From NCBI RefSeq assembly GCF_900156315.1, contig NZ_FTNI01000014.1, forward strand, positions 1-64,000: a stretch of DNA of 64,000 nt, written 5' to 3'. Numbering within the stretch: position 1 is the first letter of the stretch; each line of letters starts with the position of its first letter. The stretch is from Microbispora rosea (lineage in GTDB: Bacteria > Actinomycetota > Actinomycetes > Streptosporangiales > Streptosporangiaceae). The notes beneath the pieces are model-generated. The model made no database searches. It worked only from the letters and a program-made list of their open reading frames with translations, and had not been told where the DNA came from. Below, one piece after another: positions 1 through 9,337 of this stretch. The position numbers were made by a program, and so were the translations under genes.

Positions 1-228
1 CGCCGCGGGTGGGACTTCGTGTCCACCGGGCGGGGCGATGTGCCGTGGGAGGAGTGCTTCCGGGCGCTCAACCACATCGGCTACGACGGCCCGATCTCCA
101 TCGAGTGGGAGGACGCGGGCATGGACCGGCTGCACGGCGCACCCGAGGCCCTCGCCTACATCCGCTCGCTGAACGCCATCACCCCACCGGACGCCGCCTT
201 CGACGCCGCCTTCTCCTCCGAGAGCTGA
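1..228 (+). CDS. C-terminal part of a sugar phosphate isomerase/epimerase (AP-endonuclease-2 TIM-barrel family), truncated by the window
   Basis: The reading frame is open from base 1 and gives 75 residues ending in SSES before a TGA. The segment [17 protein letters not shown], with its [11 protein letters not shown] core, is typical of the last strands of xylose-isomerase-like TIM barrels (IolE/IolI/sugar phosphate isomerase family), where an acidic residue in such a strand binds the metal. It is followed by a helix ending [10 protein letters not shown], the usual C-terminal helix of the family. Only the C-terminus is present, so the substrate cannot be told. The inositol-pathway gene iolD lies 56 kb away in the same window, which is only a weak hint of an inositol link. 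A strong terminator follows directly. Confidence 0.75.
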   Translation, partial: RRGWDFVSTGRGDVPWEECFRALNHIGYDGPISIEWEDAGMDRLHGAPEALAYIRSLNAITPPDAAFDAAFSSES

Positions 229-255
229 CCTCTCTCCCCAGCACTCGAGAGGCCG

Positions 256-287
256 GGGCCGGGCGCACCATCGGGTGCGCCCGGCCC
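256..287 (+). terminator. Rho-independent-type hairpin
   Basis: A perfect 14-bp inverted repeat (256-269 with 274-287, 4-nt loop) lies between the stop codon at 228 and the convergent gene ending at 298. It probably ends transcription from both sides. There is no strong T-run, as is common in high-GC actinomycetes. Confidence 0.7.
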
Positions 288-297
288 TCCTGCATGC

Positions 298-1743
298 TCA
301 CCCCCACGCCGCGACCACGTCGCCGGCGCCCCACGTCAGGCCGATGCCCTCCACCGAGGGATGGACTCCGGACAGCGACACCACCGCGAGGCCGCCCGCC
401 TCCGCGTCGAAGCCCGGCACCTGCACCGCGTCGCGGCGCAGCGCGGCCAGGTCGTGACCGTCGAACGGGGTGCCGAGCCACTTGATCGAGCCCGCGAACA
501 GCACCCGCCGCGCCACCGGTGCCCGGTCGGCGCCGACCAGGTCCACCTCCGGGGAGAAGCGGCGGTTCCACCATCCGCCGACGGCCTCCGCGTCCGGCCA
601 GGGCAGTTCCCCCGACGCGGCGGCCATGCCCAGCGCCTGTCTGACGATCGGTTCGACGGCCCGCCCCCGCAGGCTCGCCCAGCGTCGCCGTACGAGTCCG
701 AAGGCGAGATCGGGCCGTCCTCGATTCGAGTGTTGCGCCGCGGCGCGCAGCACGCCCAGGTACATCCGCAGGTTGTGATCGCGGATGCGGTACAGCGCCG
801 GTTTTCCGGGCTGGACGGACAACGGCTCGTCCATCGCCAGGACGCGCTTCTCGCCGGTGAGCCTGCGCAGGAGAGGGGAGAGCGAACCGGACTGCAGCGG
901 TCCCTCGCGCCCGCCCGCCGTCGCCGCGACGGCGGCGTGCGTCCTGTCGCCGCGGCCGACCGCTTCCAGCACCCGGCGGGCCTGGTCGGGCGAGGGGAAT
1001 TCCGCGAGAAGGACGGATTCGGGCACGCCGAACAGGGCGGACGCCGGATCCTCGCACTCCTGCCGGATGAACTCCAGCGGGGGAGTGCCGTGCGGCCAGG
1101 CGCGCAGGATCCCGGGCAGGCCTCCGCTGGCGAGGTACGCGTCGATCGCGTCACCTCCGGTCAGGCCCAGCGCGCCGGCGGTCTCCGCGGGGTCGAGCGG
1201 GTCGAGCGCCATGGTGTCGGCGCGCCCGTAGAACGGCCGGTCGTAGGCGGTCAGCCGCTCCATCATGTGCAAGTCGCTGCCCAGCAGGAGCAGGAGAACG
1301 GGCTTGGCCGACAGGAGCCGGTCCCAGGCCGTCTGCAGCGCGCCGTCGAACAGGTCGTCCTGTTCCGCCAGCCAGGGCATCTCGTCGATGACGACGATCG
1401 ACGGGGTCGGCGGGATCGTCGAGTGCAGCACGCGGAAGGCCTCCGGCCAGCTTCCGCTGGTCACGCGGACGACCTGCTCGGGGTCGGCGGGCAGGCACGA
1501 CTCCTTGAGATCGGCGCAGAACTCCTCGACCGCCTCGACCGGCGACATCCCTTTGGTCGCGGTGAAGAACAGATACGGCACCCCGGCCTTGTCGCAGAAC
1601 TCCTGCACGAGCCGGGACTTGCCGACCTGCCGGCGTCCCCTGATGGCCATGGCAGCGCCGGCACCCGTCCGGCGAATTCGGTCGAGGCGCTTGGCCAGGG
1701 CGGCCAGCTCCCGCCGCCGGCCGATGAAAGGAACCGCGCCCAC
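298..1743 (-). CDS. AAA-family ATPase with C-terminal DUF234-like nuclease-fold domain
   Basis: The 481-residue protein starts at GTG 1743. The N-terminal P-loop domain has Walker A GRRQVGKSRL (about residues 36-45) and a Walker B-like IVVIDEMPWL (about 115-124), the pattern of the AAA_14/archaeal-type ATPase group, followed by a winged-helix-like segment. The C-terminal part, ending in SLSGVHPSVEGIGLTWGAGD, has the D...K-type arrangement (PEVDLVGAD ... FAGSIKW) of DUF234 domains, which look like PD-(D/E)XK nucleases. The cellular role of this family is not established; members are often suspected of nucleic-acid or defence-type functions. The gene stands alone and its promoter carries two overlapping palindromes, so it is probably tightly repressed. 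The family call is firm; the function is unknown. Confidence 0.8.
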   Translation of the reverse strand: MGAVPFIGRRRELAALAKRLDRIRRTGAGAAMAIRGRRQVGKSRLVQEFCDKAGVPYLFFTATKGMSPVEAVEEFCADLKESCLPADPEQVVRVTSGSWPEAFRVLHSTIPPTPSIVVIDEMPWLAEQDDLFDGALQTAWDRLLSAKPVLLLLLGSDLHMMERLTAYDRPFYGRADTMALDPLDPAETAGALGLTGGDAIDAYLASGGLPGILRAWPHGTPPLEFIRQECEDPASALFGVPESVLLAEFPSPDQARRVLEAVGRGDRTHAAVAATAGGREGPLQSGSLSPLLRRLTGEKRVLAMDEPLSVQPGKPALYRIRDHNLRMYLGVLRAAAQHSNRGRPDLAFGLVRRRWASLRGRAVEPIVRQALGMAAASGELPWPDAEAVGGWWNRRFSPEVDLVGADRAPVARRVLFAGSIKWLGTPFDGHDLAALRRDAVQVPGFDAEAGGLAVVSLSGVHPSVEGIGLTWGAGDVVAAWG

Positions 1744-1754
1744 CCTGCCCCTTA

Positions 1755-1786
1755 TGTAGATGACATCTATGTAGATGCAATCTACA
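1755..1786 (-). promoter_or_regulatory. Two overlapping palindromes, candidate repressor operator
   Basis: The perfect 17-bp inverted repeat TGTAGATGCAATCTACA lies at 1770-1786. An imperfect second copy of the same form (TAGAT-N3-ATCTA core) lies at 1755-1771. They are 15 bp apart and sit 12-43 bp upstream of the GTG of the ATPase gene. This is an AT-rich island in GC-rich DNA, in the place expected for a promoter and its repressor. Confidence 0.55.
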
Positions 1787-1809
1787 CGCCTGGCCGTCCT
1801 GCGACGGTC

Positions 1810-2304
1810 CTAAACGGTGCGGCGGGGTGGGAGCAGGGCGTTGACGCGGTCGGAGTCGGGCCAGACGTAGGGGAGGTCGTCGGGATCTCCGGGGAACTTC
1901 GGGCCGTAGAACTCCGGGTCCTTGCGCAGCAGGGCCGAGCGGTGACTGAGGTGGAGGGCGGGGTCGCCGAGCCAGGGCGGCAGCTCGCCCGCCTCCGCGA
2001 GGGCCGCCTGGACGCGGGGCGCCTCGATGCCCCGGCAGTCGAGCAGTTCCCTGGTCATCGTCCCGGCGCAGGTGTCGGCGCGGCCCAGGCCGCACCAGGC
2101 CGACACGATCTCCAGCCCGTAGCGGACCAGCGCCTCCTCGTACCCGGCCCACATGTGCGCCACCGGATGGTGCCGCCAGCCGTACCCCGGGACGGTGAGC
2201 GTACGCAGGACCTGGAGGGCCTCGACCCGCTGTTTCCCGAGGCGGAGCGGGTCGAGGACGCGGGCGGTGGCCGCGAAGTCCGGGTACGGCAGGAACGTCT
2301 GCAT
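1810..2304 (-). CDS. MSMEG_6728-like family protein (pyrimidine-dimer glycosylase-like fold)
   Basis: The 164-residue protein starts MQTFLPYPDF and contains the block LDPLRLGKQRVEALQVLRTL followed by WRHHPVAHMWAGYEEAL. This layout matches a family of small actinobacterial proteins annotated as MSMEG_6728-type, which resemble the T4 endonuclease V/pyrimidine dimer DNA glycosylase fold. In those proteins a short N-terminal motif, an RLGKQRVE helix and an HPxxxMW motif are conserved. No member has a proven function that I can name with confidence. The gene is monocistronic on the minus strand, downstream of the alcohol dehydrogenase gene. There is no signal peptide or membrane segment, so it is likely cytoplasmic. 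Confidence 0.65.
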   Translation of the reverse strand: MQTFLPYPDFAATARVLDPLRLGKQRVEALQVLRTLTVPGYGWRHHPVAHMWAGYEEALVRYGLEIVSAWCGLGRADTCAGTMTRELLDCRGIEAPRVQAALAEAGELPPWLGDPALHLSHRSALLRKDPEFYGPKFPGDPDDLPYVWPDSDRVNALLPPRRTV

Positions 2305-2377
2305 GTCGCCGCTCGGGTTACCCCGGCCCGCCGGAGATATCCCCCGCGCCGGGGAGATCTCCGGCGGCCCGGTGGCG

Positions 2378-3463
2378 TCAGTCGAACAGCACGATCTGCC
2401 GGAGCACCTCGCCGCCGCGCAGGGCGTCGACGGCGTCGTTCAGGTCGCCGATCCGGATGCGGGAGCTGATCATGCTGTCGAGGTCGAGCTTGCCCGCCTT
2501 GTAGAGGTTCACGAAGCGCGGGAAGTCCCTGCGGACGTCGGCGTCGCCGTACAGCGAGCTGAGGAGGTTCTTGCCCTCGAACAGCAGGTTGAAGGCGGAC
2601 AGCGGCACCATGTCGTCCATGGCGCCCGCGCCGACGACGATGACGTCGCCGCCGCGCCGCGTCGCCTGCCAGGCGGTCATGATGGCGGCCGACTTGCCGA
2701 CCACCTCGAAGCCGTGGTCGAAGCCCTGGCCGCCGGTCAGCGTGCCGATGGCGTCCATGAGCTGGTCGGGGGTGCAGGCGTGGGTGGCGCCGACCTTCTT
2801 CGCGAGCGCGTGCTTGGACTCCAGCGGGTCGATCGCGAGGATCGTGGTCGCGCCGGAGATGCGGGCGCCCTGGATCACCGACAGGCCGACGCCGCCGCAG
2901 CCGACGACCGCGACGGTCGCGCCGGGGCGAACCTTCGCGGTGTTGAGCACCGCGCCGACGCCCGTCGTGATGCCGCAGCCGATCAGGGCCGCCGCCTCGT
3001 ACGGCACGTCGGGGTCGACCTTGATCGCCCCCTGCCACGGCACGATGATCTCCTCGGCCCAGGTGCCGCACCCGGCCATGCCGAACGCCGGGGTCTGGCC
3101 GGCGAACAGGAAGCGCGGCTCGGTGAAGCTCTTCATCATGTACGTCATGCAGAGGTTCGGCTGACCGCCCACACAGCTCGGGCAGTCGCCGCACGCGGGC
3201 GTCCAGTTGATGATGACGTGGTCGCCCGGCTGGACGGTGGTCACGCCGTCGCCCACCTCGACGACCTCGCCCGCGCCCTCGTGACCGGGAATGATCGGGA
3301 GCGGCATGGGGAGCACGCCGGTGAGCACCGAGAGATCGGAGTGGCAGACGCCGGTGGCCCTCACCCGCACGCGGACGTCGCCCGGGCCCACCGGCGTCAG
3401 CGTGAAGTCGTCTCTGATGTCGAGCTTTTCGTCGCCGACCGCGTGGAGAAGCGCGCCGCGCAT
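2378..3463 (-). CDS. Zinc-dependent medium-chain alcohol dehydrogenase
   Basis: The protein has 361 residues, the normal length for a medium-chain dehydrogenase. The catalytic zinc ligands are visible in GVCHSDLS (Cys, about residue 40) and PGHEGAGEV (His-Glu, about 60). The four-cysteine structural zinc site is CGDCPSCVGGQPNLC (about 91-105). The Rossmann NAD(P) motif is VVGCGGVGLS (about 187-196). It is a class III-like/Rv3086-type enzyme that oxidises alcohols or aldehydes. It is the third gene of a minus-strand unit with a 3Fe-4S ferredoxin and a PPOX protein, behind a KstR-type box. I therefore infer a role in sterol side-chain or related alcohol oxidation; the substrate is not shown by the sequence. 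Confidence 0.85.
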   Translation of the reverse strand: MRGALLHAVGDEKLDIRDDFTLTPVGPGDVRVRVRATGVCHSDLSVLTGVLPMPLPIIPGHEGAGEVVEVGDGVTTVQPGDHVIINWTPACGDCPSCVGGQPNLCMTYMMKSFTEPRFLFAGQTPAFGMAGCGTWAEEIIVPWQGAIKVDPDVPYEAAALIGCGITTGVGAVLNTAKVRPGATVAVVGCGGVGLSVIQGARISGATTILAIDPLESKHALAKKVGATHACTPDQLMDAIGTLTGGQGFDHGFEVVGKSAAIMTAWQATRRGGDVIVVGAGAMDDMVPLSAFNLLFEGKNLLSSLYGDADVRRDFPRFVNLYKAGKLDLDSMISSRIRIGDLNDAVDALRGGEVLRQIVLFD

Positions 3464-3514
3464 GGGGGACCTCCCGGTCTTTCAGGCTGGTCTTTCATGG
3501 TTGGGTGCCGCGCG

Positions 3515-3709
3515 TCACTCGTCCTCGAGCGACAGCGCGGCCTTGGGGCAGGACCGGACCGCGTGGCGGACCCGGTCGAGCAGTTCGGCGGGCGGCTCCG
3601 GCATCAGCACGTGGAGGTTGTCCTCGTCGTCGACCTCGAAGACCTCGGGTGCCAGGCCCATGCAGACGGCGTTGGCCTCACACACGTCGTAGTCGACCTT
3701 GATCTTCAT
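3515..3709 (-). CDS. 3Fe-4S ferredoxin, probable P450 electron donor
   Basis: This 64-residue acidic protein (MKIKVDYDVCEANAVCMG...) has the cysteine spacing C10-x5-C16 and a final Cys-Pro at about residue 54. This is the single-cluster 3Fe-4S pattern of actinobacterial ferredoxins that feed cytochromes P450; a fourth cysteine between the first pair, as in 4Fe-4S proteins, is absent. It lies 51 bp from the alcohol dehydrogenase and 43 bp from the PPOX gene, in one direction, behind a KstR-type site. A CYP125/142-like P450 with its own KstR-type site lies at 15.3-16.5 kb and is a natural partner, which is inference. Confidence 0.85.
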   Translation of the reverse strand: MKIKVDYDVCEANAVCMGLAPEVFEVDDEDNLHVLMPEPPAELLDRVRHAVRSCPKAALSLEDE

Positions 3710-3752
3710 GGCGTGTCCTCCTCCTGTGCGTCACGTCGCGCTGGAGTTCACG

Positions 3753-4953
<1,201 letters not shown>

Positions 4954-5000
4954 CGGCGGACCCCGGCCGGGAGCCCGGATCGGCCGTGCGCGCCGTCCGG

Positions 5001-6062
5001 TCAGGCGCGGGCGCGCTCGCAGCCGCACTCGCCGGTGATGCGGGCCTCCCGGCCGCCGGCGTCGCGGAAGATCCCCGAGCCGGGGGTGGCGCGGGCGAGG
5101 GCGTCCGCGGCGAGCACCACCGCGGCGGCCGTGTATCCCGACCGCTCGTTGGGGAAGTGCCGCTGGTTCACGAACTGCCAGCCGGTCCAGTAGGAGCCGT
5201 CCTCGTGGCGCAGGTGCTGCATGTCGGCGAACACCGCCAGCGCGCGCTCCCGCAGCCCGGCCGCGTCGAGCGCGAGCACCAGTTCGCACGACTCCGCGCC
5301 GGTGACCCAGGGCTGGTCGGAGACGCAGCGCGCGCCGAGGCCGGGCACGACGAAGGTGTCCCACTCCCCGTCGAACCGCCGAGCCGCCGCGTCCCCGCGT
5401 ACGGCGCCGCCGAGCACGGGGTAGTACCAGTCCATCGAGAACCGGCTCTTGTCGGCGAACGCCTCCGGGTGGCCGGCGATCACGTGGCCGAGCTGGTCGG
5501 CGGCGAGCTCCCAGTCGGGCTGCGGGTCGCCCAGCCGCTCGGCGAGCAGGGCCCCGCACCGCAGGCCCTGGTGGATGGACGAGCACCCGGTGAGCAGGGC
5601 GTAGTCCGCCGGGCGGCCCTCGGCGTCACGCTGCCAGAGGATCTCGCCGCGCGCGGTCTGCAGGCCGACGACGAAGTCGAGCGCCCGCGCCACCACCGGC
5701 CACATCGACCGGGCGAAGTCCTCGTCGCCGGTCACCAGCAGGTCGTGCCAGACCCCCACCGCGATGTACGCGGCGTGGTTGGACTCGCCGGCCGCCTCGG
5801 CGGGCTCGCCGTCGCGGACCTTCATGGGCCAGGAGCCGTCCGGGCGCTGGTGCCGTACGAGCCAGTCGTAGCCCTTGCGGGCCTCCTCGCGCAGCCCGGC
5901 CACGGTCAGCGCCATCAGGCACTCGATGTGGTTCCACGCGTCGATGTGGCCCTCGGGCCAGGGGACGCCGCCCTGGTCGTCCTGGACGGCGGCGATGCTC
6001 TCTGCCGTACGGACGACCTGCTCGGTGGTGATGATCCCTGGAACGTCCGGCACCCGCGTCAT
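5001..6062 (-). CDS. Alpha/alpha-toroid (prenyltransferase/squalene-cyclase-like) enzyme of unknown substrate
   Basis: The 353-residue protein starts MTRVPDVPGI at ATG 6062. It overlaps the upstream methyltransferase stop by the ATGA rule. Repeated helical hairpins with W/H-rich ends are seen: GGVPWPEGHIDAWNHIECLMAL, YDWLVRHQRPDGSWPMKV, DGSYWTGWQFVNQRHFPNE. The QRPDGSWP and HEDGSYWTGW units are QW-like repeats of the terpene cyclase/prenyltransferase toroid fold, also found in glycoside hydrolase and epimerase toroids. There is no signal peptide. The gene sits in a tight run with a methyltransferase and a GT4 glycosyltransferase, so the substrate is more likely a sugar or polyprenyl-linked glycan than a terpene. 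That is inference. Confidence 0.65.
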   Translation of the reverse strand: MTRVPDVPGIITTEQVVRTAESIAAVQDDQGGVPWPEGHIDAWNHIECLMALTVAGLREEARKGYDWLVRHQRPDGSWPMKVRDGEPAEAAGESNHAAYIAVGVWHDLLVTGDEDFARSMWPVVARALDFVVGLQTARGEILWQRDAEGRPADYALLTGCSSIHQGLRCGALLAERLGDPQPDWELAADQLGHVIAGHPEAFADKSRFSMDWYYPVLGGAVRGDAAARRFDGEWDTFVVPGLGARCVSDQPWVTGAESCELVLALDAAGLRERALAVFADMQHLRHEDGSYWTGWQFVNQRHFPNERSGYTAAAVVLAADALARATPGSGIFRDAGGREARITGECGCERARA

Positions 6063-6772
6063 GCGGGCTTCCGGACGTAGACCACGACGCTCTTGCCGAT
6101 CAGGGGGTTGAGCACGGCCTCGGCCAGCCGGGTCGCGAGGGGGCGCTTCATGATGTCCCAGACGAGAAGCTCGTGATAGGCCTTGGCCAGCGGGTGCTGG
6201 TCGTCGTTCACCCCGACCGCGCACTTGATCCACCAGTACGGCGAGTGCAGGCCGTGGGCGTAGTGGTGGCCGCCGACATCGAGTCCGGAGGACTTGAGCT
6301 TCGCCTGGAGCTCCGCCAACGTATAAATCCGGATATGTCCGCCGGGGGCGGTGTGGTAGTCCTCCGACAGGGCCCAGCAGATCCGCTCGGGCAGGAAGCT
6401 CGGCACCGTGATCGCGGCCCGGCCGCCCGGCTTCAGCACCCGTACGATCTCGCGCATCGCGGCCAAGTCGTCGGGGATGTGCTCCAGCACCTCGGCGGCG
6501 ATGACGCGGTCGAACGACGCGTCGGGAAACGGCATGTGGAGGGCGTCGCCGACGACGGTGTCCCCGGTCGCGCCCGCCGGCACCTCGCCCTCCTTGTCCA
6601 TCGCCGCGAACATGGCCGCCACGTTCTCCATCTCGGCGGCGTCCATGTCGAAGGCGACCACGTCGGCGCCCCGGCGCAGCACCTCGAAGGCGTGCCGGCC
6701 ACCGCCGGCCCCGAGGTCGAGGACGCGGTCGCCCGGTCCGACGGGCAGCCGGTTGAAGTCGACGGTCAGCAC
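6059..6772 (-). CDS. Class I SAM-dependent methyltransferase
   Basis: The 237-residue protein has the SAM motif RVLDLGAGGGRHAFEVLRRG (residues 16-35), an acidic residue after the next strand (VVAFDMDAAEM), and the post-motif FDRVIAAEVLEHIPDDLAAM typical of UbiE/methyltransferase-11 enzymes. It is translationally coupled to the toroid enzyme by an ATGA overlap. The glycosyltransferase gene lies 31 bp upstream in the same direction, so the three probably form one operon. The substrate is unknown. The C-terminal half (GLHSPYWWIKCAVG) is rich in aromatics and may bind a hydrophobic acceptor. Confidence 0.85.
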   Translation of the reverse strand: MLTVDFNRLPVGPGDRVLDLGAGGGRHAFEVLRRGADVVAFDMDAAEMENVAAMFAAMDKEGEVPAGATGDTVVGDALHMPFPDASFDRVIAAEVLEHIPDDLAAMREIVRVLKPGGRAAITVPSFLPERICWALSEDYHTAPGGHIRIYTLAELQAKLKSSGLDVGGHHYAHGLHSPYWWIKCAVGVNDDQHPLAKAYHELLVWDIMKRPLATRLAEAVLNPLIGKSVVVYVRKPA

Positions 6773-6803
6773 TCGGTGCCTGCCTTTCGTGGGTTCTGGG
6801 AAG

Positions 6804-8045
6804 TCACCGCGAGGGGGTGTGGGCGGCGATGGCCTCGTGATAGGCCTCCACCGTGCGGCGGGCGACGACCGGCCACGCGTAGCGCTCCATGACGCGGTCG
6901 TAGCCGCGCCGGCCGAACTCCGCGCGCTCTCCGGGGGAGTCGAGCAGGCGGCGCAGCACGGCGGCCAGTTCCTCGGGGTCGCCCGGCGTGACCTGCACGG
7001 CCGCGTCGCCGACCACCTCGGGCAGGGCGCCCGTACGCGAGGCGACCAGCGGAGTGCCGCACGCCATGTGCTCGACGGCGGGCAGCGAGAACCCCTCGTA
7101 GAGCGAGGGGACCACCGCGACCTCGGAGGTGGCGATCAGCGTGGCCAGCTCCTCGTCCGGGATGCCGTGCACGAAACGCACACGGTCGTGCAGCGAGAGC
7201 TCGTTGACGAGCTGTTCCGTGGGTCCTCCGGGGGTGGGCCTGCTCACCACGGTGAGGTTGACCTCGCGCTCGGTGGCGAGCTTGGCGACCGCCCGCAGCA
7301 GGGTCGCCACGCCCTTCATGGGGGAGTCGGCGCTGGCCACGGCCACGATCGAGTTCTCCCGCTTCGGCAGTTCCGGCCGGGGGTGGAAGAACCGCGTGTC
7401 GACGCCGAGCGGGATCAGCCGCATGTTGGACTGCGGCACGTTGAAGTCGCGGTGGATATCGGCGAGCGACGACTCGCTGACGGTCAGGATCGGGCTCAGC
7501 CGGGGCGCCACGATGCTCTGCATGCGCACGAAGCCGTACCAGCGGCGCATCGACAGCCGCTTCCAGCCCTTGGCGGCCTTCAGCTCGATCCGCCGGTCCA
7601 CGCTGATCGGGTGATGGATGGTGCCGACCACCGGGAACAGCCGCTGGATGCCGAGCAGTCCGTAGCCCAGGGTCTGGTTGTCCTGGACGACGTCGAAGTC
7701 GCCGCGCCGCCTCTTCAGCTCGCGGTAGGCCCGCAGGCTGAACGTCAGCGGCTCGGGGAAGCCGGCCGTCCACATCGTGGCGACCTCGAGCGCGTCGATC
7801 CAGTCGCGGTATTCGTCGCGCTTCGGCGTCCGGAACGGGTCCTCGTCGCGGTAGAGGTCCAGGCTCGGCACCTTGTTGAGGATCACGCCCTCGTCCAGCT
7901 CCGGGTAGGGCTGACCGGAGAAGACCTCCACGTGGTGGCCCAGAGCGACGAGCTCGCGGCTGATATGGCGCAGGTACACCCCCTGGCCGCCACAGGTTGG
8001 CTTGCTGCGGTAGGACAGCAGCGCGACTCGCAGCCTCTCCGCCAA
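6804..8045 (-). CDS. Glycosyltransferase family 4 (GT-B fold)
   Basis: I place the start at TTG 8045 (LAERLRVALLSYRSKP), which has a GGAAAGGGG ribosome-binding site at a good distance. That gives 413 residues. The N-terminal domain has the glycine-rich GGQGVYLRHISREL motif. The C-terminal domain has the GT4 signature VVPSLYEGFSLPAVEHMACGTPLVASRTGALPEVVG, whose E-x7-E motif binds the donor nucleotide sugar. The enzyme is cytoplasmic and retaining. It heads the operon with the methyltransferase and toroid genes and is divergent from a GDP-mannose-dehydratase-like gene, which points to a surface polysaccharide or glycolipid. Donor and acceptor are not known. Confidence 0.9.
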   Translation of the reverse strand: MAERLRVALLSYRSKPTCGGQGVYLRHISRELVALGHHVEVFSGQPYPELDEGVILNKVPSLDLYRDEDPFRTPKRDEYRDWIDALEVATMWTAGFPEPLTFSLRAYRELKRRRGDFDVVQDNQTLGYGLLGIQRLFPVVGTIHHPISVDRRIELKAAKGWKRLSMRRWYGFVRMQSIVAPRLSPILTVSESSLADIHRDFNVPQSNMRLIPLGVDTRFFHPRPELPKRENSIVAVASADSPMKGVATLLRAVAKLATEREVNLTVVSRPTPGGPTEQLVNELSLHDRVRFVHGIPDEELATLIATSEVAVVPSLYEGFSLPAVEHMACGTPLVASRTGALPEVVGDAAVQVTPGDPEELAAVLRRLLDSPGERAEFGRRGYDRVMERYAWPVVARRTVEAYHEAIAAHTPSR

Positions 8046-8205
8046 GAGGCACCCCTTTCCAGCCGGTTTCCCGCCGTGCCCCCGTGGGGCTGCTGCCAGG
8101 AACACTACCATTTGACCTTAGATGGGGTAGGTGAGGTGGAAAGGGTCCTCGCGCGACTCTCACCCTGCCCGACCTGGGGTGTTAGCTTACCCGAACGAGA
8201 TTCGG

Positions 8206-8219
8206 TGTAACCCGTTCTA
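8206..8219. promoter_or_regulatory. KstR-type operator, TGTAACCCGTTCTA
   Basis: It matches TNNAACNNGTTNNA exactly and shares the GTTCTAG tail of the other sites in this window. It lies 82 bp upstream of the TTG start of the epimerase/dehydratase gene and 161 bp from the divergent glycosyltransferase start. A CCGAA-N5-TTCGG inverted repeat lies immediately beside it at 8191-8205. Confidence 0.5.
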
Positions 8220-8300
8220 GTGGTGCATCTATAGGCACGGCCGGGCAGGGCGGTACATTCGCCTCTCATAGGCCAAGTTGGGCGCTACGAGGAGGATCCG

Positions 8301-9326
8301 TTGGCCAGGCGTGCGCTGATCACCGGCATCACCGGTCAGGACGGCTCCTATCTCGCAGAACACCTGCTGAGCGAGGGATACGAGGTCTGGGGCCTGGTCC
8401 GGGGGCAGGCGAACCCCCGCGTCCCGCGCGTGCGCAGGCTCCTGCAGGACGTGCGGCTGGTCCGCGGCGACCTGCTCGACCAGGGATCGCTGATCTCGGC
8501 GGTGGAGAAGGTGCAGCCGGACGAGGTCTACAACCTCGGGGCCATCTCGTTCGTGCCCATGTCGTGGGAGCAGGCCGAGCTGACCGCCGAGGTGACCGGC
8601 ATGGGCGTGCTCCGCGTGCTGGAGGCCATCCGCGTCTGCTCGGGGATCACCGCCTCGCGCGGCTCGTCGGCCGGGCAGATCCGCTTCTACCAGGCGTCGT
8701 CCTCGGAGATGTTCGGCCAGGTCAGGGAGACGCCGCAGACCGAGCGCACCCCCTTCCACCCGAGGTCGCCGTACGGCGTGGCCAAGGCGTACGGGCACTT
8801 CCTCACGCAGAACTACCGCGAGTCGTACGGGATGTTCGCGGTGTCGGGCATCCTGTTCAACCATGAGTCGCCCCGGCGGGGGGCCGAGTTCGTCACCCGC
8901 AAGGTCTCGCTCGGCGTCGCGCGGATCAAGCTGGGCATGGCCGCGGAACTGCGCCTGGGCAACCTGGAGGCGCGCCGCGACTGGGGGTACGCCGGCGACT
9001 TCGTCCGGGCGATGCACATGATGCTGTCGGCCGCCGAGCCCGAGGACTACGTCATCGGCACCGGGCGCACGCACTCGGTGCGCGAGCTGGTCGAGGCGGC
9101 GTTCGCCGCGGCCGGGCTGGACTGGGAGCAGTACGTCGTCTGCGACGCGTCCCTGCACCGGCCGGCGGAGGTCGACCTGCTGTGCGCGGACCCGAAGAAG
9201 GCCCGCACCCAGCTCGGCTGGGAGCCGACGGTGTCGTTCGAGGAACTCGTGGCCATGATGGTCGAGGCCGACCTGCGCCTGCTCGCCGACGGAGGCGACC
9301 CGGAACAGGACTCCTCCTGGGCCTGA
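8301..9326 (+). CDS. gmd: GDP-mannose 4,6-dehydratase-like extended short-chain dehydrogenase
   Basis: The 341-residue protein starts at TTG 8301, directly behind the strong site GGAGGATCC. The NADP-binding motif GITGQDGSYLAEHLL is the hallmark of GDP-D-mannose 4,6-dehydratases. QASSSEMFGQVRETPQTE holds the catalytic Ser/Thr and Glu, and SPYGVAKAY is the YxxxK pair. NHESPRRGAEFVTRK and the GNLEARRDWGYAGDFV region also match the family. The product would be GDP-4-keto-6-deoxymannose, the precursor of fucose or rhamnose-type sugars, made in the cytoplasm. It is divergent from the glycosyltransferase operon and probably supplies its donor. The KstR-type site upstream is unexpected for such a gene. 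Confidence 0.85.
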   Translation: MARRALITGITGQDGSYLAEHLLSEGYEVWGLVRGQANPRVPRVRRLLQDVRLVRGDLLDQGSLISAVEKVQPDEVYNLGAISFVPMSWEQAELTAEVTGMGVLRVLEAIRVCSGITASRGSSAGQIRFYQASSSEMFGQVRETPQTERTPFHPRSPYGVAKAYGHFLTQNYRESYGMFAVSGILFNHESPRRGAEFVTRKVSLGVARIKLGMAAELRLGNLEARRDWGYAGDFVRAMHMMLSAAEPEDYVIGTGRTHSVRELVEAAFAAAGLDWEQYVVCDASLHRPAEVDLLCADPKKARTQLGWEPTVSFEELVAMMVEADLRLLADGGDPEQDSSWA

Positions 9327-9337
9327 CCGGAGAAGGC

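Noticed and set aside
361..2469. Long plus-strand open frame opposite the ATPase and neighbouring genes, and many similar long frames elsewhere
   Set aside because: These are antisense shadows caused by high GC content; they lack ribosome-binding sites and family motifs, while the opposite strand encodes recognisable proteins.
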